Part shown: positions 31,647 to 40,131 of the stretch, one piece after another
Layout of the letters: each line of letters starts with the position of its first letter
Numbering within the stretch: the first letter of the stretch is position 1
Origin: Prevotella sp. MA2016
Lineage (GTDB): Bacteria; Bacteroidota; Bacteroidia; Bacteroidales; Bacteroidaceae
Length of the DNA: 64,000 nt
Reading direction: 5' to 3'
Assembly: GCF_000619825.1 (NCBI RefSeq)
Contig: NZ_JHUW01000006.1
Coordinates: forward strand, 248,001-312,000
The notes under the pieces: model-generated
Seen by the model: only the letters and a program-made list of their open reading frames with translations
Database searches by the model: none
What the model was told of the DNA's origin: nothing
Made by a program: the position numbers and the translations under genes

Positions 31647-32807
31647 ATGATGAGCGAAAGCATTAAGTACATCGGTGTTGACGATCTTGACATTGATCTG
31701 TTTGAGAGTCAGTATGTGGTGCCCGAGGGCATGAGTTATAATTCTTATCTCATTGACGACGAGAAGATTGCAGTCATGGATACTGCCGATCGACGCAAGG
31801 GAGAAGAGTGGAAAGCTAACTTGGTGGCGGCACTTAATGGGCGACAGCCTGATTACCTGGTGGTTCACCATATGGAGCCTGATCACTCGGCGCTCATCGG
31901 TTGGATGCTAGAGTCCTATCCCGCTTTGCAGCTTGTATGTAGTGCACAAGCAGCTAAGATGCTGCCTAATTTCTTCGATGGCTTTAATTTCGAAGGTCGA
32001 GTGCTGACTGTCAAGGAGGGTGATACGCTCTTGTTGGGTTCTCATGAACTCCATTTCATAGGGGCTCCGATGATACACTGGCCTGAGGTCATCATGAGTT
32101 ACGACAGCTTGGATAAGGTTGTTTTCTCTGCCGATGGATTCGGTAAGTTTGGAGCATTGGTTAATGATACTGACGATTGGGCCTGCGAGGCGCGTCGTTA
32201 CTATTTTAATATCTGCGGTAAATATGGTTCGCAGGTACAGCTGGTGATGAAGAAGTTGGCCTCACTCGACGTTCAGGCCATCTGTCCGCTGCACGGCCCT
32301 GTGCTTGAAGGTGAGCAGTTGGCTGCTGCCATCAAGCTATACGACACATGGAGTAAATATGAGCCCGAGAGCGAAGGTATCCTGATAGCTTATGCCAGCA
32401 TTCATGGTGGAACAGCTGCTGTTGCCGAGCGTCTGGGTGAGATACTACGCAAGAAGGGTGCACCAAAGGTCGTGGTGAGCGATCTGAGTCGCGACGATAT
32501 GGCCGAGGTCATCGAGGATGCTTTCCGTTATCCTACCGTCGTCGTAGCTGCGTCGAGCTATGATGCAGGTGTGTTCCCTGTGATGCACGATTTCCTGTAT
32601 CACCTGCAGATCAAGAACTATCAGAAGCGCCGCTTCGGCATCATCGAGAATGGCAGTTGGGCACCAACGGCAGGCAAGGTGATGCGCTCGATGATAGAGG
32701 GATTGAAGGACTGTGAGATTGTTGAGCCGATGGTTACTATCCGCTCTCGTATGAAGGCTGCCGACGAGGCCTTACTTGAGCAACTGGCCGACAGCTTGTT
32801 ATCATAA
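31647..32807 (+). CDS. Flavodiiron protein (FprA-type A-type flavoprotein)
   Basis: A 386-residue soluble enzyme that reduces oxygen to water or NO to N2O, protecting anaerobes. The N-terminal metallo-beta-lactamase-like half has the di-iron ligands HHMEPDHS (H, E, D, H at about 75-82), the His of APMIHWPEVI (about 147), the Asp of VVFSADGFGKFG (about 166) and CPLHGPV (His about 226). All are present. The C-terminal flavodoxin half starts LIAYASIHGGTAAVAERLG (FMN phosphate loop). There is no rubredoxin domain. It is co-directional with the kinase gene and meets the LOG gene tail to tail with only 4 bases between them and no terminator. Confidence 0.93.
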   Translation: MMSESIKYIGVDDLDIDLFESQYVVPEGMSYNSYLIDDEKIAVMDTADRRKGEEWKANLVAALNGRQPDYLVVHHMEPDHSALIGWMLESYPALQLVCSAQAAKMLPNFFDGFNFEGRVLTVKEGDTLLLGSHELHFIGAPMIHWPEVIMSYDSLDKVVFSADGFGKFGALVNDTDDWACEARRYYFNICGKYGSQVQLVMKKLASLDVQAICPLHGPVLEGEQLAAAIKLYDTWSKYEPESEGILIAYASIHGGTAAVAERLGEILRKKGAPKVVVSDLSRDDMAEVIEDAFRYPTVVVAASSYDAGVFPVMHDFLYHLQIKNYQKRRFGIIENGSWAPTAGKVMRSMIEGLKDCEIVEPMVTIRSRMKAADEALLEQLADSLLS

Positions 32808-32811
32808 GAAA

Positions 32812-33339
32812 TTAAATCAAGCGGCTGATTTCTTCCAAGGAGTCAGCCGTTTTGATGTAGTGATGCCAGTCGCCACGAATCATCCCTTTGGCCTGCAGGT
32901 CGTTGAGTAGGCTTATCAGCCCATTCCAGAATCCCTTCATGTTATACAGGATTACAAGCTTTTGATGATAGCCGATGGTAGCCGATGCTGCCACAGTGAA
33001 TATCTCATCGAGCGTGCCGATGCCGCCAGGCAGGGCGATAAAAACGTCGCTCTGGTCCATCATCAACTGCTTGCGGTCGCTCAGGTTGTCGCAAGGAATC
33101 TCCACATCCACATAATCACTTCTGCGTCCACTCTTCTCTACCATCATGGGTACCACACCGATGGTCATGCTGCCAGTACCTCTGGCCGTCTTGGCTATGC
33201 ACTCCATCAAACCTTGGTTCACACCGCCATACACGATGTTGTGACCGTTTTCACCAGCCCACTTGCCCAATTCTTCCGTCAGCGTAAAGAATTCAGGGTC
33301 AATCTGCTCATTCGCAGAACAAAAAACACATATCTTCAT
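32812..33339 (-). CDS. LOG-family nucleoside 5'-monophosphate phosphoribohydrolase
   Basis: A 175-residue Rossmann-fold protein of the LOG/TIGR00730 family. It has MKICVFCSANEQID at the start, the YGGVNQGLMECIAK glycine loop (about 37-50), SDRKQLMMDQSDVFIALPGG and GTLDEIFTVAA. The PGGxGTxxE motif (about 104-112) and the preceding Arg are the catalytic set that splits N6-modified AMP into base and ribose phosphate. Many bacterial members are mis-named lysine decarboxylases. It is divergent from the exported flavodoxin gene. Confidence 0.88.
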   Translation of the reverse strand: MKICVFCSANEQIDPEFFTLTEELGKWAGENGHNIVYGGVNQGLMECIAKTARGTGSMTIGVVPMMVEKSGRRSDYVDVEIPCDNLSDRKQLMMDQSDVFIALPGGIGTLDEIFTVAASATIGYHQKLVILYNMKGFWNGLISLLNDLQAKGMIRGDWHHYIKTADSLEEISRLI

Positions 33340-33347
33340 ATTGTTTG

Positions 33348-33355
33348 CAAAATTA
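33348..33355 (-). promoter_or_regulatory. -7 box TAATTTTG for the LOG gene
   Basis: Ends 8 bases before the ATG at 33339, giving a near-leaderless transcript; only 13 bases from the divergent box at 33369. Confidence 0.6.
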
Positions 33356-33368
33356 CAAAAAAAAATAG

Positions 33369-33376
33369 TATCTTTG
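33369..33376 (+). promoter_or_regulatory. -7 box TATCTTTG for the exported flavodoxin
   Basis: Ends 40 bases before the ATG at 33417; its upstream region overlaps the LOG promoter. Confidence 0.7.
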
Positions 33377-33416
33377 CAGCAGAAAAGGGATTAAATTTTC
33401 TTAGACATAACAACTT

Positions 33417-34211
33417 ATGAAAAAACTATTTATCTTGATGTCAATGATGACATGCGTTGCAACAATGTTTGCACAGAAGAAACTGGTGCTCTTCTATTCG
33501 GAGAGCGGGTCAACCAAAGCCGTAGCTGAGGAGCTGCAGAAGCAGCTGGCAGCCGATGTAGAGGCAGTAGAAGCCGTAGAGCCTTATACGGGCGATTTCG
33601 GAGCCACTGTCCAACGTAGCAATCAGGAGCGACAGAACGGCACTCTGCCCGCCATCAAACCCTTGAAAAAGAAGATTCAGGATTACGACGTGATTTTCCT
33701 GGGTTATCCCATCTGGGGCGGCACCTATGCTCTGCCTATAGCCACACTGCTGAAAGAGCAGGATTTTGCAGGCAAGACCATCGTGCCTTTCTGCACCTTT
33801 GGTAGTGGCGGCCTGAACACTTCGACTGCCGACCTGAAGAAGGCGCTGCCCAAGGCTAAGATTAAGCAGGGCTATGGCGTGCGTGCAGCCCGAGTGCAGA
33901 AGGCCAGTAAGGAGTTGAATAGATTTTTGATAGAAAATGGATATAAGAAAGGTAGTGTAGAGAAATTGGGTGAGTATTCTGAACAGAAGCCTGTAAATGA
34001 TGCTGAAAAGGCGCTGTTCGATGCAGCCTGCTCAAACTACCAGTTTCCCTTAGGTACCCCACAAACAGTGGGTAAGCGTGATACCGCTGATGGCACTGAC
34101 TATAAGTTTAGCGTAACAAGTCGCGGTATGAACGGCAAAGAGGCTACATCGACTATCTACGTGACTGTAGAGAAAGGTGGCAAGCCGGAATTTACAGAAG
34201 TAGTAAGATAA
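33417..34211 (+). CDS. Exported flavodoxin-domain protein
   Basis: A 264-residue protein with a signal peptide (about 1-19, ending TMFAQ). A flavodoxin-4 type domain follows: the FMN phosphate loop LVLFYSESGSTKAVAEEL (about 23-40), FLGYPIWGGTYALPI (about 95-109; Trp stacks on the flavin) and VPFCTFGSGGLNTS. The last about 80 residues are a separate domain (NAEKALFDAACSNYQ-type and beta strands ending GGKPEFTEVVR). Flavodoxins are normally cytosolic, so an exported one suggests periplasmic flavin electron transfer. The helicase gene begins 8 bases downstream, so the two may be co-transcribed. Confidence 0.83.
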   Translation: MKKLFILMSMMTCVATMFAQKKLVLFYSESGSTKAVAEELQKQLAADVEAVEAVEPYTGDFGATVQRSNQERQNGTLPAIKPLKKKIQDYDVIFLGYPIWGGTYALPIATLLKEQDFAGKTIVPFCTFGSGGLNTSTADLKKALPKAKIKQGYGVRAARVQKASKELNRFLIENGYKKGSVEKLGEYSEQKPVNDAEKALFDAACSNYQFPLGTPQTVGKRDTADGTDYKFSVTSRGMNGKEATSTIYVTVEKGGKPEFTEVVR

Positions 34212-34219
34212 ATTATTGA

Positions 34220-36007
34220 ATGAAGACATTTGAAGAATTAGGAGTATGCGAGTCGATACGTAAGGCTATCGAAGAGTTAGGTTTTGTAAACCCCATGCCC
34301 GTGCAGGAGGCAGTGATACCATATCTGCTGGGCAATGAAAATGATGTGATAGCACTGGCTCAGACCGGCACTGGCAAGACTGCCGCTTTTGGCATCCCCT
34401 TGCTGGAGCGTATCGACACGTCGAAACGCTATACACAGGCATTGGTGCTCTCGCCAACGCGTGAGCTCTGCTTGCAGATAGCCGACGACCTGCGCGACTT
34501 TGCTAAATACTTGGATGGTGTGCACGTCGAAGCCGTGTATGGCGGTGCTGCCATCGAGCCACAGATGAGAGCCTTGAAGAAAGGTGTGGAGATCATCGTG
34601 GCCACCCCGGGCCGACTGGTAGATCTGATGCATCGCGGTTTTGCCCATCTTGAGCAGGTAACGAACATCGTGCTCGACGAGGCCGATGAGATGCTTAACA
34701 TGGGCTTCTCAGACAGTATCAACGAGATTTTTGAGTCACTCTCCGACAAGCATCACACACTGATGTTCTCAGCCACCATGAGTAAGGAGGTAGAGCGTGT
34801 GGCCAAGAAGTATCTGCATGATTACAAGGAGATTGTGGTAGGCAGCCGCAACGAGGGTGCCGAGAGCGTAAACCACATCTATTACATGGTTAACGCCAAG
34901 GATAAGTATCTGGCACTGAAGCGCATCGTGGACTTTTATCCACGCATATTCGCTATCATCTTCTGTCGCACCAAGATTGAAACACAGGAGGTGGCCGACA
35001 AGCTGATTAAGGATGGCTATAATGCCGAGTCGCTGCATGGCGACCTCAGTCAGCAGCAGCGCGACCTCACGATGCAGAAGTTCCGCAACCACCTCACACA
35101 GTTGCTGGTGGCAACCGACGTGGCTGCCCGCGGACTGGATGTGGATGATCTCACCCACGTCATCAACTTCGGACTGCCCGATGATATCGAGAGCTACACC
35201 CACCGCTCAGGCCGTACAGGTCGTGCCGGCAAAAAGGGTACTTCTATATCTATCGTTCACAGTCGTGAGAAGTTCAAAATCCGCAATATTGAAAAGATTA
35301 TCTGCAAGGAGTTTGTCAAGGCAGAGATTCCATCAGCCGAGGAGATCTGTAAGAAGCAGCTCTACAAGGTGATGGACCAGATTGTGAAGACTGATGTAGA
35401 TGATGAAGAGATTGCTCCTTTCATGCAGGACATCAACCGCTATTTCGAGTATATCGACAAGGAGGAGCTCATCAAGAAGATTGTGTCACGCGAGTTTGGT
35501 AAGTTCCTGGCCTACTATGCCGAGGCACCTGAGATAGAGGCTGTGGTGCCGGAGAAGAAGGGCAAGAAGCCCCAAACCGACAAGCAGAAACTGCAGAACA
35601 AGGCCCAGAAGGGCTATCGCCGCCTGTTTATCAATCTGGGTAAGCGTGATGGTTTCTATCCGGGCGAGCTGATGCAGACACTGAATCGCTTTGTGGGCGG
35701 ACGTCAGGAAGTGGGCCATATCGACCTGCTCGACAGCATCTCTTATTTCGAGGTGCCCGAGAAAGATGCCAAGAAGGTGATGATTCAGCTCACAGGCATC
35801 CGCCACAAAGGCAAGACGGTGCGCTGTAACGATGCCGATGAGGGCGGTAAACCTACCGAAGGCAAAGGCGGCGGCAAGCCCAAGCGTCAGAAGAAAGACA
35901 ACTGGCGCGAGCTGATGGGCAAGGCCCCACGCGAGCTGAAAGGCAAGGAGCCCGACTTCAGTGAAGAAGGCTGGGCCATGCGTAAACCCCGCAAAAAGAA
36001 GAAATAA
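34220..36007 (+). CDS. DEAD-box ATP-dependent RNA helicase with DbpA-like RNA-binding domain
   Basis: A 595-residue RNA helicase. All core motifs are visible: Q motif (GFVNPMPVQEAVIP), AQTGTGKTAAFGIP (motif I, about 46-59), PTRELCLQ, TPGRLVDL, DEADEMLNMGF (II), SATMS (III), ATDVAARGLDVDD (V) and HRSGRTGRAG (VI, about 330-339). After a linker, residues about 455-535 form a DbpA-type RRM (YRRLFINLGKRDGFYPGEL and GHIDLLDSISYFEV). The end is a Lys/Arg-rich tail (KGGGKPKRQKKDN). Such proteins help ribosome assembly and cold-shock RNA remodelling. It is followed by the repeat-rich spacer. Confidence 0.95.
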   Translation: MKTFEELGVCESIRKAIEELGFVNPMPVQEAVIPYLLGNENDVIALAQTGTGKTAAFGIPLLERIDTSKRYTQALVLSPTRELCLQIADDLRDFAKYLDGVHVEAVYGGAAIEPQMRALKKGVEIIVATPGRLVDLMHRGFAHLEQVTNIVLDEADEMLNMGFSDSINEIFESLSDKHHTLMFSATMSKEVERVAKKYLHDYKEIVVGSRNEGAESVNHIYYMVNAKDKYLALKRIVDFYPRIFAIIFCRTKIETQEVADKLIKDGYNAESLHGDLSQQQRDLTMQKFRNHLTQLLVATDVAARGLDVDDLTHVINFGLPDDIESYTHRSGRTGRAGKKGTSISIVHSREKFKIRNIEKIICKEFVKAEIPSAEEICKKQLYKVMDQIVKTDVDDEEIAPFMQDINRYFEYIDKEELIKKIVSREFGKFLAYYAEAPEIEAVVPEKKGKKPQTDKQKLQNKAQKGYRRLFINLGKRDGFYPGELMQTLNRFVGGRQEVGHIDLLDSISYFEVPEKDAKKVMIQLTGIRHKGKTVRCNDADEGGKPTEGKGGGKPKRQKKDNWRELMGKAPRELKGKEPDFSEEGWAMRKPRKKKK

Positions 36008-36013
36008 TCCTTC

Positions 36014-36262
36014 ACCCTCCCGTCTTTATGCAAAATCCCCGTATTTATGCGGGTTGTGATACGGGAGGGTAAGACTGTTTACCCTCCCGTCTGCTCTCCC
36101 GTGTACCCTCCCGTATTCAGCGTGCAGAAATATTGTCTAACTGTGTTATTTTGGGATAGGAACGGGAGGCTATACGGGAGCCTAAACGGGAGGGTGAAAA
36201 CAGGTAGTCTCCCGTGCTGAAACTCTCATAAACAGCGGGTTTTAAGCAAAAAACGGGAGGGT
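36014..36262. repeat. Cluster of ten ACGGGAG(GGT) elements in both orientations
   Basis: Ten copies of ACGGGAG are found, six of them the full ACGGGAGGGT. Five are on the plus strand (36061, 36162, 36174, 36186, 36253) and five on the minus strand (36014, 36081, 36096, 36105, 36209). They lie between the convergent helicase and S46 peptidase genes. Opposite copies can pair as hairpins. Spacing is irregular and no unit is long enough for a CRISPR. Confidence 0.75.
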
Positions 36263-36329
36263 AATATATAAGTAGTCAACTAAAATCGTTAAACTACAAC
36301 GAGCTGTCAGTACATCTAAGCCGTACAGG

Positions 36330-36349
36330 AGTGCGCCCTAGGGCGTACT
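36330..36349. repeat. 20-base near-perfect palindrome around CGCCCTAGGGCG
   Basis: CGCCCTAGGGCG at 36334-36345 is perfect and extends to AGT...ACT on both sides with one G-T pair. It overlaps the first unit of the 22-base tandem repeat. Confidence 0.6.
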
Positions 36350-36401
36350 GCATTACTTTGGTAGGCGTACTGCATTACTCCGCTAGGCGTACTGATGATG
36401 C
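36342..36401. repeat. 22-base tandem repeat, about 2.5 units
   Basis: GGCGTACTGCATTACT occurs at 36342 and 36364, and its first 9 bases again at 36386, an exact 22-base period with a diverged third unit. There is no coding capacity. Confidence 0.7.
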
Positions 36402-36454
36402 ATACCCAATCTTTTGATGACATGGTGCAGAGTATGTTTCAGCATTATTGTTAC

Positions 36455-36489
36455 AAAAAACCTCGCTAACATTGTAGCGAGGCTTTTTT
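36455..36489. terminator. Bidirectional terminator before the S46 peptidase end
   Basis: Stem CCTCGCTA/TAGCGAGG (36461-36468, 36475-36482) with a 6-base loop, flanked by AAAAAA on the left and TTTTTT on the right. Confidence 0.9.
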
Positions 36490-36507
36490 GTTTTATTTGA
36501 ATTGGCT

Positions 36508-38631
36508 TTATTTAGCGTCGATCTCTTTGATGAGGCGGTCGGCCTTGCCCCAAGTCTCCATCATGTAGAGCACGTAGCGGATATCAACGCCGATGCAGCG
36601 GGCCAGCTGCTTATCGAAGAAGATGTCGCTTGAAAGGCTGTCCCAGTTGCCATCAAAGGCCAGACCGATGAGCTCGCCCTTGCCGTTGAACATGGGCGAA
36701 CCGGAGTTTCCGCCAGTGATGTCGTTGTTCGACAGGAAGCACAGGTGCATCTTGCCTGTGGTTTTATCGGTATATTTGCCAAAGTCGCTCTTAGAGAGCA
36801 GCTCTTTCATGATAGGCTCGGCTTCGTAGTCGATAACACCCTGTTCGCCCTGCTTCATCTTCTCTACAATACTCTCGGCAGTGGTGTAGTAGCCTGATGG
36901 CTTGCCAGCCAGCAGGTACTCGCCTACCTGACCGTAAGAAAGGCGCATGGTGAAGTTGGCGTCAGAGTAGTTGGGCATATCCTCCTCCATGCGCAACTTG
37001 GCTGCACAGAGGTAGCGCTCCTGTACTGCAATAGAATCGTAAACCTCGGTAGCCTCGCCGACGATAGTATGCAGCGTGTTGTTAAGGCTCTCGCCAAAGG
37101 CTACACCAGGATCCTTACGGAAACTATTCTTATTAATATAAATCTTCTTGCCGTTCTTCATCAGCTGCGACTTTTTGAACAGATAGTTGATATACTTCTG
37201 ATAGTCGCCGCCAAAGTCGCGGTCCACCACCTGATAGAAGTCGGGCAGGTACTCCGCTTCGACCTGACTGCGATAGAACTTCATGGCTGCTGCCTGAATC
37301 TCCTTATCGGTAGCCTCGTCCCACTCGTTGCTGTTATCAGCAAACTCGATGTACTGGCTCTTGGGCTTATTCTCATCGCCTTTTACGATTGCACCATTCT
37401 GGGCGCGATAAGCACGACGTGTAAGCTCGTCGGCACTGCGTCCGCCGAAGGTCTCGTTGAAGTAGGTCAGTGCCTTGATAGCCTTGAACTGCTTGGCATA
37501 CAGGCGCTCCAGCAGTTCAAAGTCCAGCTTACCCTTCAGGAATCCTGTTGAATCCTGCCACTGGCGAATCTTCTGCTCGAACTCAGCCTTCTGCTTAATC
37601 AGACCAATAGAGTCGATACACTTGTTCATACCGATAGAGTTCTTCCAGTAGTTAGAGCTCTGGGCGTATTTTGAGTCGTACTTGATACGCACAGCCTCGT
37701 CGGCACGCATGTGACGGATCATGATGTCCTGCTTGATCTCGCGGGTCTTATAGCGTGGCTCGTTTTCGGCATCGCGGCGCTCGCGGATACCATAGCTCGA
37801 CAGATAGCGGTTGGTAGAACCAGGATAGCCGATGGTCATAGAGAATGAACCTGGCACATAGCCCTGCAGTGATACAGGTGCCCACTTCTTGGGATGGTAA
37901 GGTACGTTGTCCTTAGAGTACTTGGCAGGACCGCCAGTCTTGGGATCTACATAGATGCGGAATACCGAGAAGTCGCAAGTCTGTCGAGGCCACATCCAGT
38001 TGTCGGTTTCGCCGCCAAACTTACCCATCGACTTGGGCAGGGCGAACACCAGGCGCACATCGTTGAAGTCGCGATAGGTGGTAAGGAAATAACGGTTGCC
38101 CTCGTAGAAAGGCTTCAGCTCTACACGCAGGGTAGAATCCTGCTGGCGGATGGCCTTGCTCATAGCGTTCTCAACAGAATCTACAAACTCGGCGCGCTTG
38201 CTTTGTGCCAGGCTGTTAAGACCCAGTGAGTCGAGATAGGCCGTTACGTCCTTCTGCTCAATCATAAAACTAACAAACAGGCGCTCGTTGGGCAGCTCCT
38301 CCTCGAATGAGTTGGCCACAAAGCCGTTCAGCATATAGTCGTGCTCAACGGTAGAGTGCGAGCGGATGGCCTCGAAACCGCAGTGGTGGTTGGTAAACAC
38401 CAGTCCGTCGGGTGATACGACTACGCCCGAGCAGAAACCGCCAAAGTTAACGACGCAGTTCTTAACGGCATCTTCGCCATAGTACAGCGCACTGTAAGGC
38501 AACTCAAAATTCTCCTGCTTCATGGTCTCATACACAGCATTGGGCAGGTTGTAAAGTGTCCACATGCCTTCGTCGGCCTTTGCCGAGGTAAGAGCGCATG
38601 CAGCAAGTAAAGTAAAAAACAGTTTTTTCAT
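36508..38631 (-). CDS. S46-family dipeptidyl peptidase, DPP7-like
   Basis: A 707-residue exported serine peptidase that removes dipeptides from the N-terminus of oligopeptides, important for peptide-fermenting Bacteroidota. The signal peptide is residues 1-19 (ending TSAKA). The triad is visible as His in VFTNHHCGFEAI (about 85), Asp in RQTCDFSVFRIY and Ser in TGGNSGSPMFNGKG (about 645). Eighteen residues after the Ser the sequence reads FDGNW, with Gly at the site that is Arg in the Asp/Glu-specific DPP11, so a preference for hydrophobic P1 residues (DPP7) is expected. I start at the ATG 38629-38631 three codons inside the longest frame. It lies 13 bases after the flippase gene. Confidence 0.93.
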   Translation of the reverse strand: MKKLFFTLLAACALTSAKADEGMWTLYNLPNAVYETMKQENFELPYSALYYGEDAVKNCVVNFGGFCSGVVVSPDGLVFTNHHCGFEAIRSHSTVEHDYMLNGFVANSFEEELPNERLFVSFMIEQKDVTAYLDSLGLNSLAQSKRAEFVDSVENAMSKAIRQQDSTLRVELKPFYEGNRYFLTTYRDFNDVRLVFALPKSMGKFGGETDNWMWPRQTCDFSVFRIYVDPKTGGPAKYSKDNVPYHPKKWAPVSLQGYVPGSFSMTIGYPGSTNRYLSSYGIRERRDAENEPRYKTREIKQDIMIRHMRADEAVRIKYDSKYAQSSNYWKNSIGMNKCIDSIGLIKQKAEFEQKIRQWQDSTGFLKGKLDFELLERLYAKQFKAIKALTYFNETFGGRSADELTRRAYRAQNGAIVKGDENKPKSQYIEFADNSNEWDEATDKEIQAAAMKFYRSQVEAEYLPDFYQVVDRDFGGDYQKYINYLFKKSQLMKNGKKIYINKNSFRKDPGVAFGESLNNTLHTIVGEATEVYDSIAVQERYLCAAKLRMEEDMPNYSDANFTMRLSYGQVGEYLLAGKPSGYYTTAESIVEKMKQGEQGVIDYEAEPIMKELLSKSDFGKYTDKTTGKMHLCFLSNNDITGGNSGSPMFNGKGELIGLAFDGNWDSLSSDIFFDKQLARCIGVDIRYVLYMMETWGKADRLIKEIDAK

Positions 38632-38644
38632 AAAATACATTTAT

Positions 38645-40105
38645 CTAGTTTCTTCTGAATTTCTTTCCAATCACAGGCAGACTCGAAAGTGGCATGTCTC
38701 TGCGGATGATAAATGCCACAAACAGCACGATGAGCAGTGTGTTGAAGCTCAGCGATACTATCGTGTGCCATCCCTTGCTAGCCTGCATCAGGCAGAACAG
38801 AGTTCCTGCTAACACCATATAGAGGGCTATATCTTTGATGGGATAGGGGATGGGGTTCTGTTTCTGACCAACGATATAGCTCAGTACCATTGCTGTGCCG
38901 TAGCCGGCCAGTCCGCCCCAAGCGCAGGCCCAATAACCTATCTGTGGGATAAAGATAACGTTGACGGCAAACAGTACGGCGCAGCCAGCCAGCGAGAACC
39001 AGGCACCATAAATGGTCTTGTCGATGAGCTTATACCAGAACGACAGGTTGAAGTAAACGCCCATAAATATCTCGGCCATCATGACAATCGGCACGATGCC
39101 CAAGCCCTCGCGGAACTTATCGCCTACCAGATATTTGAAAATGTCGATATAGCCCATCACGCACAGGAATGCCAGTAATGTGAATATCACGAAGAACTTC
39201 ATCGACTTGGCGTAGAGCTCCTTGCTGTTCTTGTCCTTGGCCGAACCGAATACGATGGGTTCGTAGGCAAAACGGAAAGCCTGGGTAATCAGGGCCATGA
39301 TCATTGCTATCTTAATGCAGGCGCCATAGATGCCTAACTGATGGCGACCTTCGGCAGAGTCGAGGATACGTGGCAGCAGAATCTGTCCGGCCACCTGGTT
39401 CAGTATGCCTGCAATACCCAGTACCAGCAGTGGCCACGAGTAGCTAAGCATCTGCTTGCATTTCTGGGTGTCGAACTGCCATTTAAAGCCTACCAACTCG
39501 CTGACGAGGCAGAACGATATGATGGTAGTACATGTCAGGTTGATGGCAAAGGCGTAGCCGATGTGTATCTGCCAAGAAGGGTCGATCTTTGGCATCAGCC
39601 AGTAAGCTACCAGGTTGAGCGTAACGCTCATGAAGATAAACAGCAGCTTGAGCGACGCAAACTTGATGGGGCGGTGCTTGTAGCGCAGGTAGGCAAATGG
39701 GATGGCCTGGAAGGCATCTTGCGCCACGGTTACAAACATCATTCCTACGTACCACTTGTGGTTGGGATAGTCGAGCGCGTTGGCGAGAGGGGTGATAAAC
39801 AGCAGTACCAATGCAGCAAACGTCAGGCACACGCCGCCAACCATCATCAGTGCCGTGCTATACACACGCATCTTGTCGCCCTCTTCCTTGTTCATAAAGC
39901 GGAAGAAGGTGGTCTCCATGCCAAACGTCAGCAGCACCATCAGCAGTGCTGTCTGGGCATAGATATCATTGTAGATGCCATAATCGGCACAACTCTTCAG
40001 GGTGTAAGTGTAAAGCGGCACCATCAGGTAGTTCAGGAATCTACCCACAATGCTCGAAAGGCCATATATAGCCGTATCTTTTGCTAATGATTTCAGATTT
40101 GCCAT
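38645..40105 (-). CDS. Polysaccharide flippase (Wzx/MATE-like)
   Basis: A 486-residue integral membrane protein with about 12-14 hydrophobic segments. It starts MANLKSLAKDTAIYGLSSIVGR, the typical beginning of Bacteroidota polysaccharide-biosynthesis (PST/Wzx) flippases. A loop with charged residues (DKNSKELYAKSMKFF) follows the sixth or seventh segment, as in this family. It should move lipid-linked sugar units across the inner membrane. No glycosyltransferase gene is nearby, so it is an orphan flippase, possibly for lipid-linked O-units or peptidoglycan-related glycans made elsewhere. It lies 26 bases after the SpmAB gene. Confidence 0.82.
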   Translation of the reverse strand: MANLKSLAKDTAIYGLSSIVGRFLNYLMVPLYTYTLKSCADYGIYNDIYAQTALLMVLLTFGMETTFFRFMNKEEGDKMRVYSTALMMVGGVCLTFAALVLLFITPLANALDYPNHKWYVGMMFVTVAQDAFQAIPFAYLRYKHRPIKFASLKLLFIFMSVTLNLVAYWLMPKIDPSWQIHIGYAFAINLTCTTIISFCLVSELVGFKWQFDTQKCKQMLSYSWPLLVLGIAGILNQVAGQILLPRILDSAEGRHQLGIYGACIKIAMIMALITQAFRFAYEPIVFGSAKDKNSKELYAKSMKFFVIFTLLAFLCVMGYIDIFKYLVGDKFREGLGIVPIVMMAEIFMGVYFNLSFWYKLIDKTIYGAWFSLAGCAVLFAVNVIFIPQIGYWACAWGGLAGYGTAMVLSYIVGQKQNPIPYPIKDIALYMVLAGTLFCLMQASKGWHTIVSLSFNTLLIVLFVAFIIRRDMPLSSLPVIGKKFRRN

Positions 40106-40131
40106 AACTTCAACTTTTCAATTCTTCAACT

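Noticed and set aside
36014..36401. CRISPR array
   Set aside because: Repeat units are 7-22 bases, in both orientations, without uniform spacers, and no cas gene is present.
39341..40087. 248-codon open frame opposite the flippase gene
   Set aside because: Glu/His/Gln-rich shadow of a hydrophobic membrane protein.
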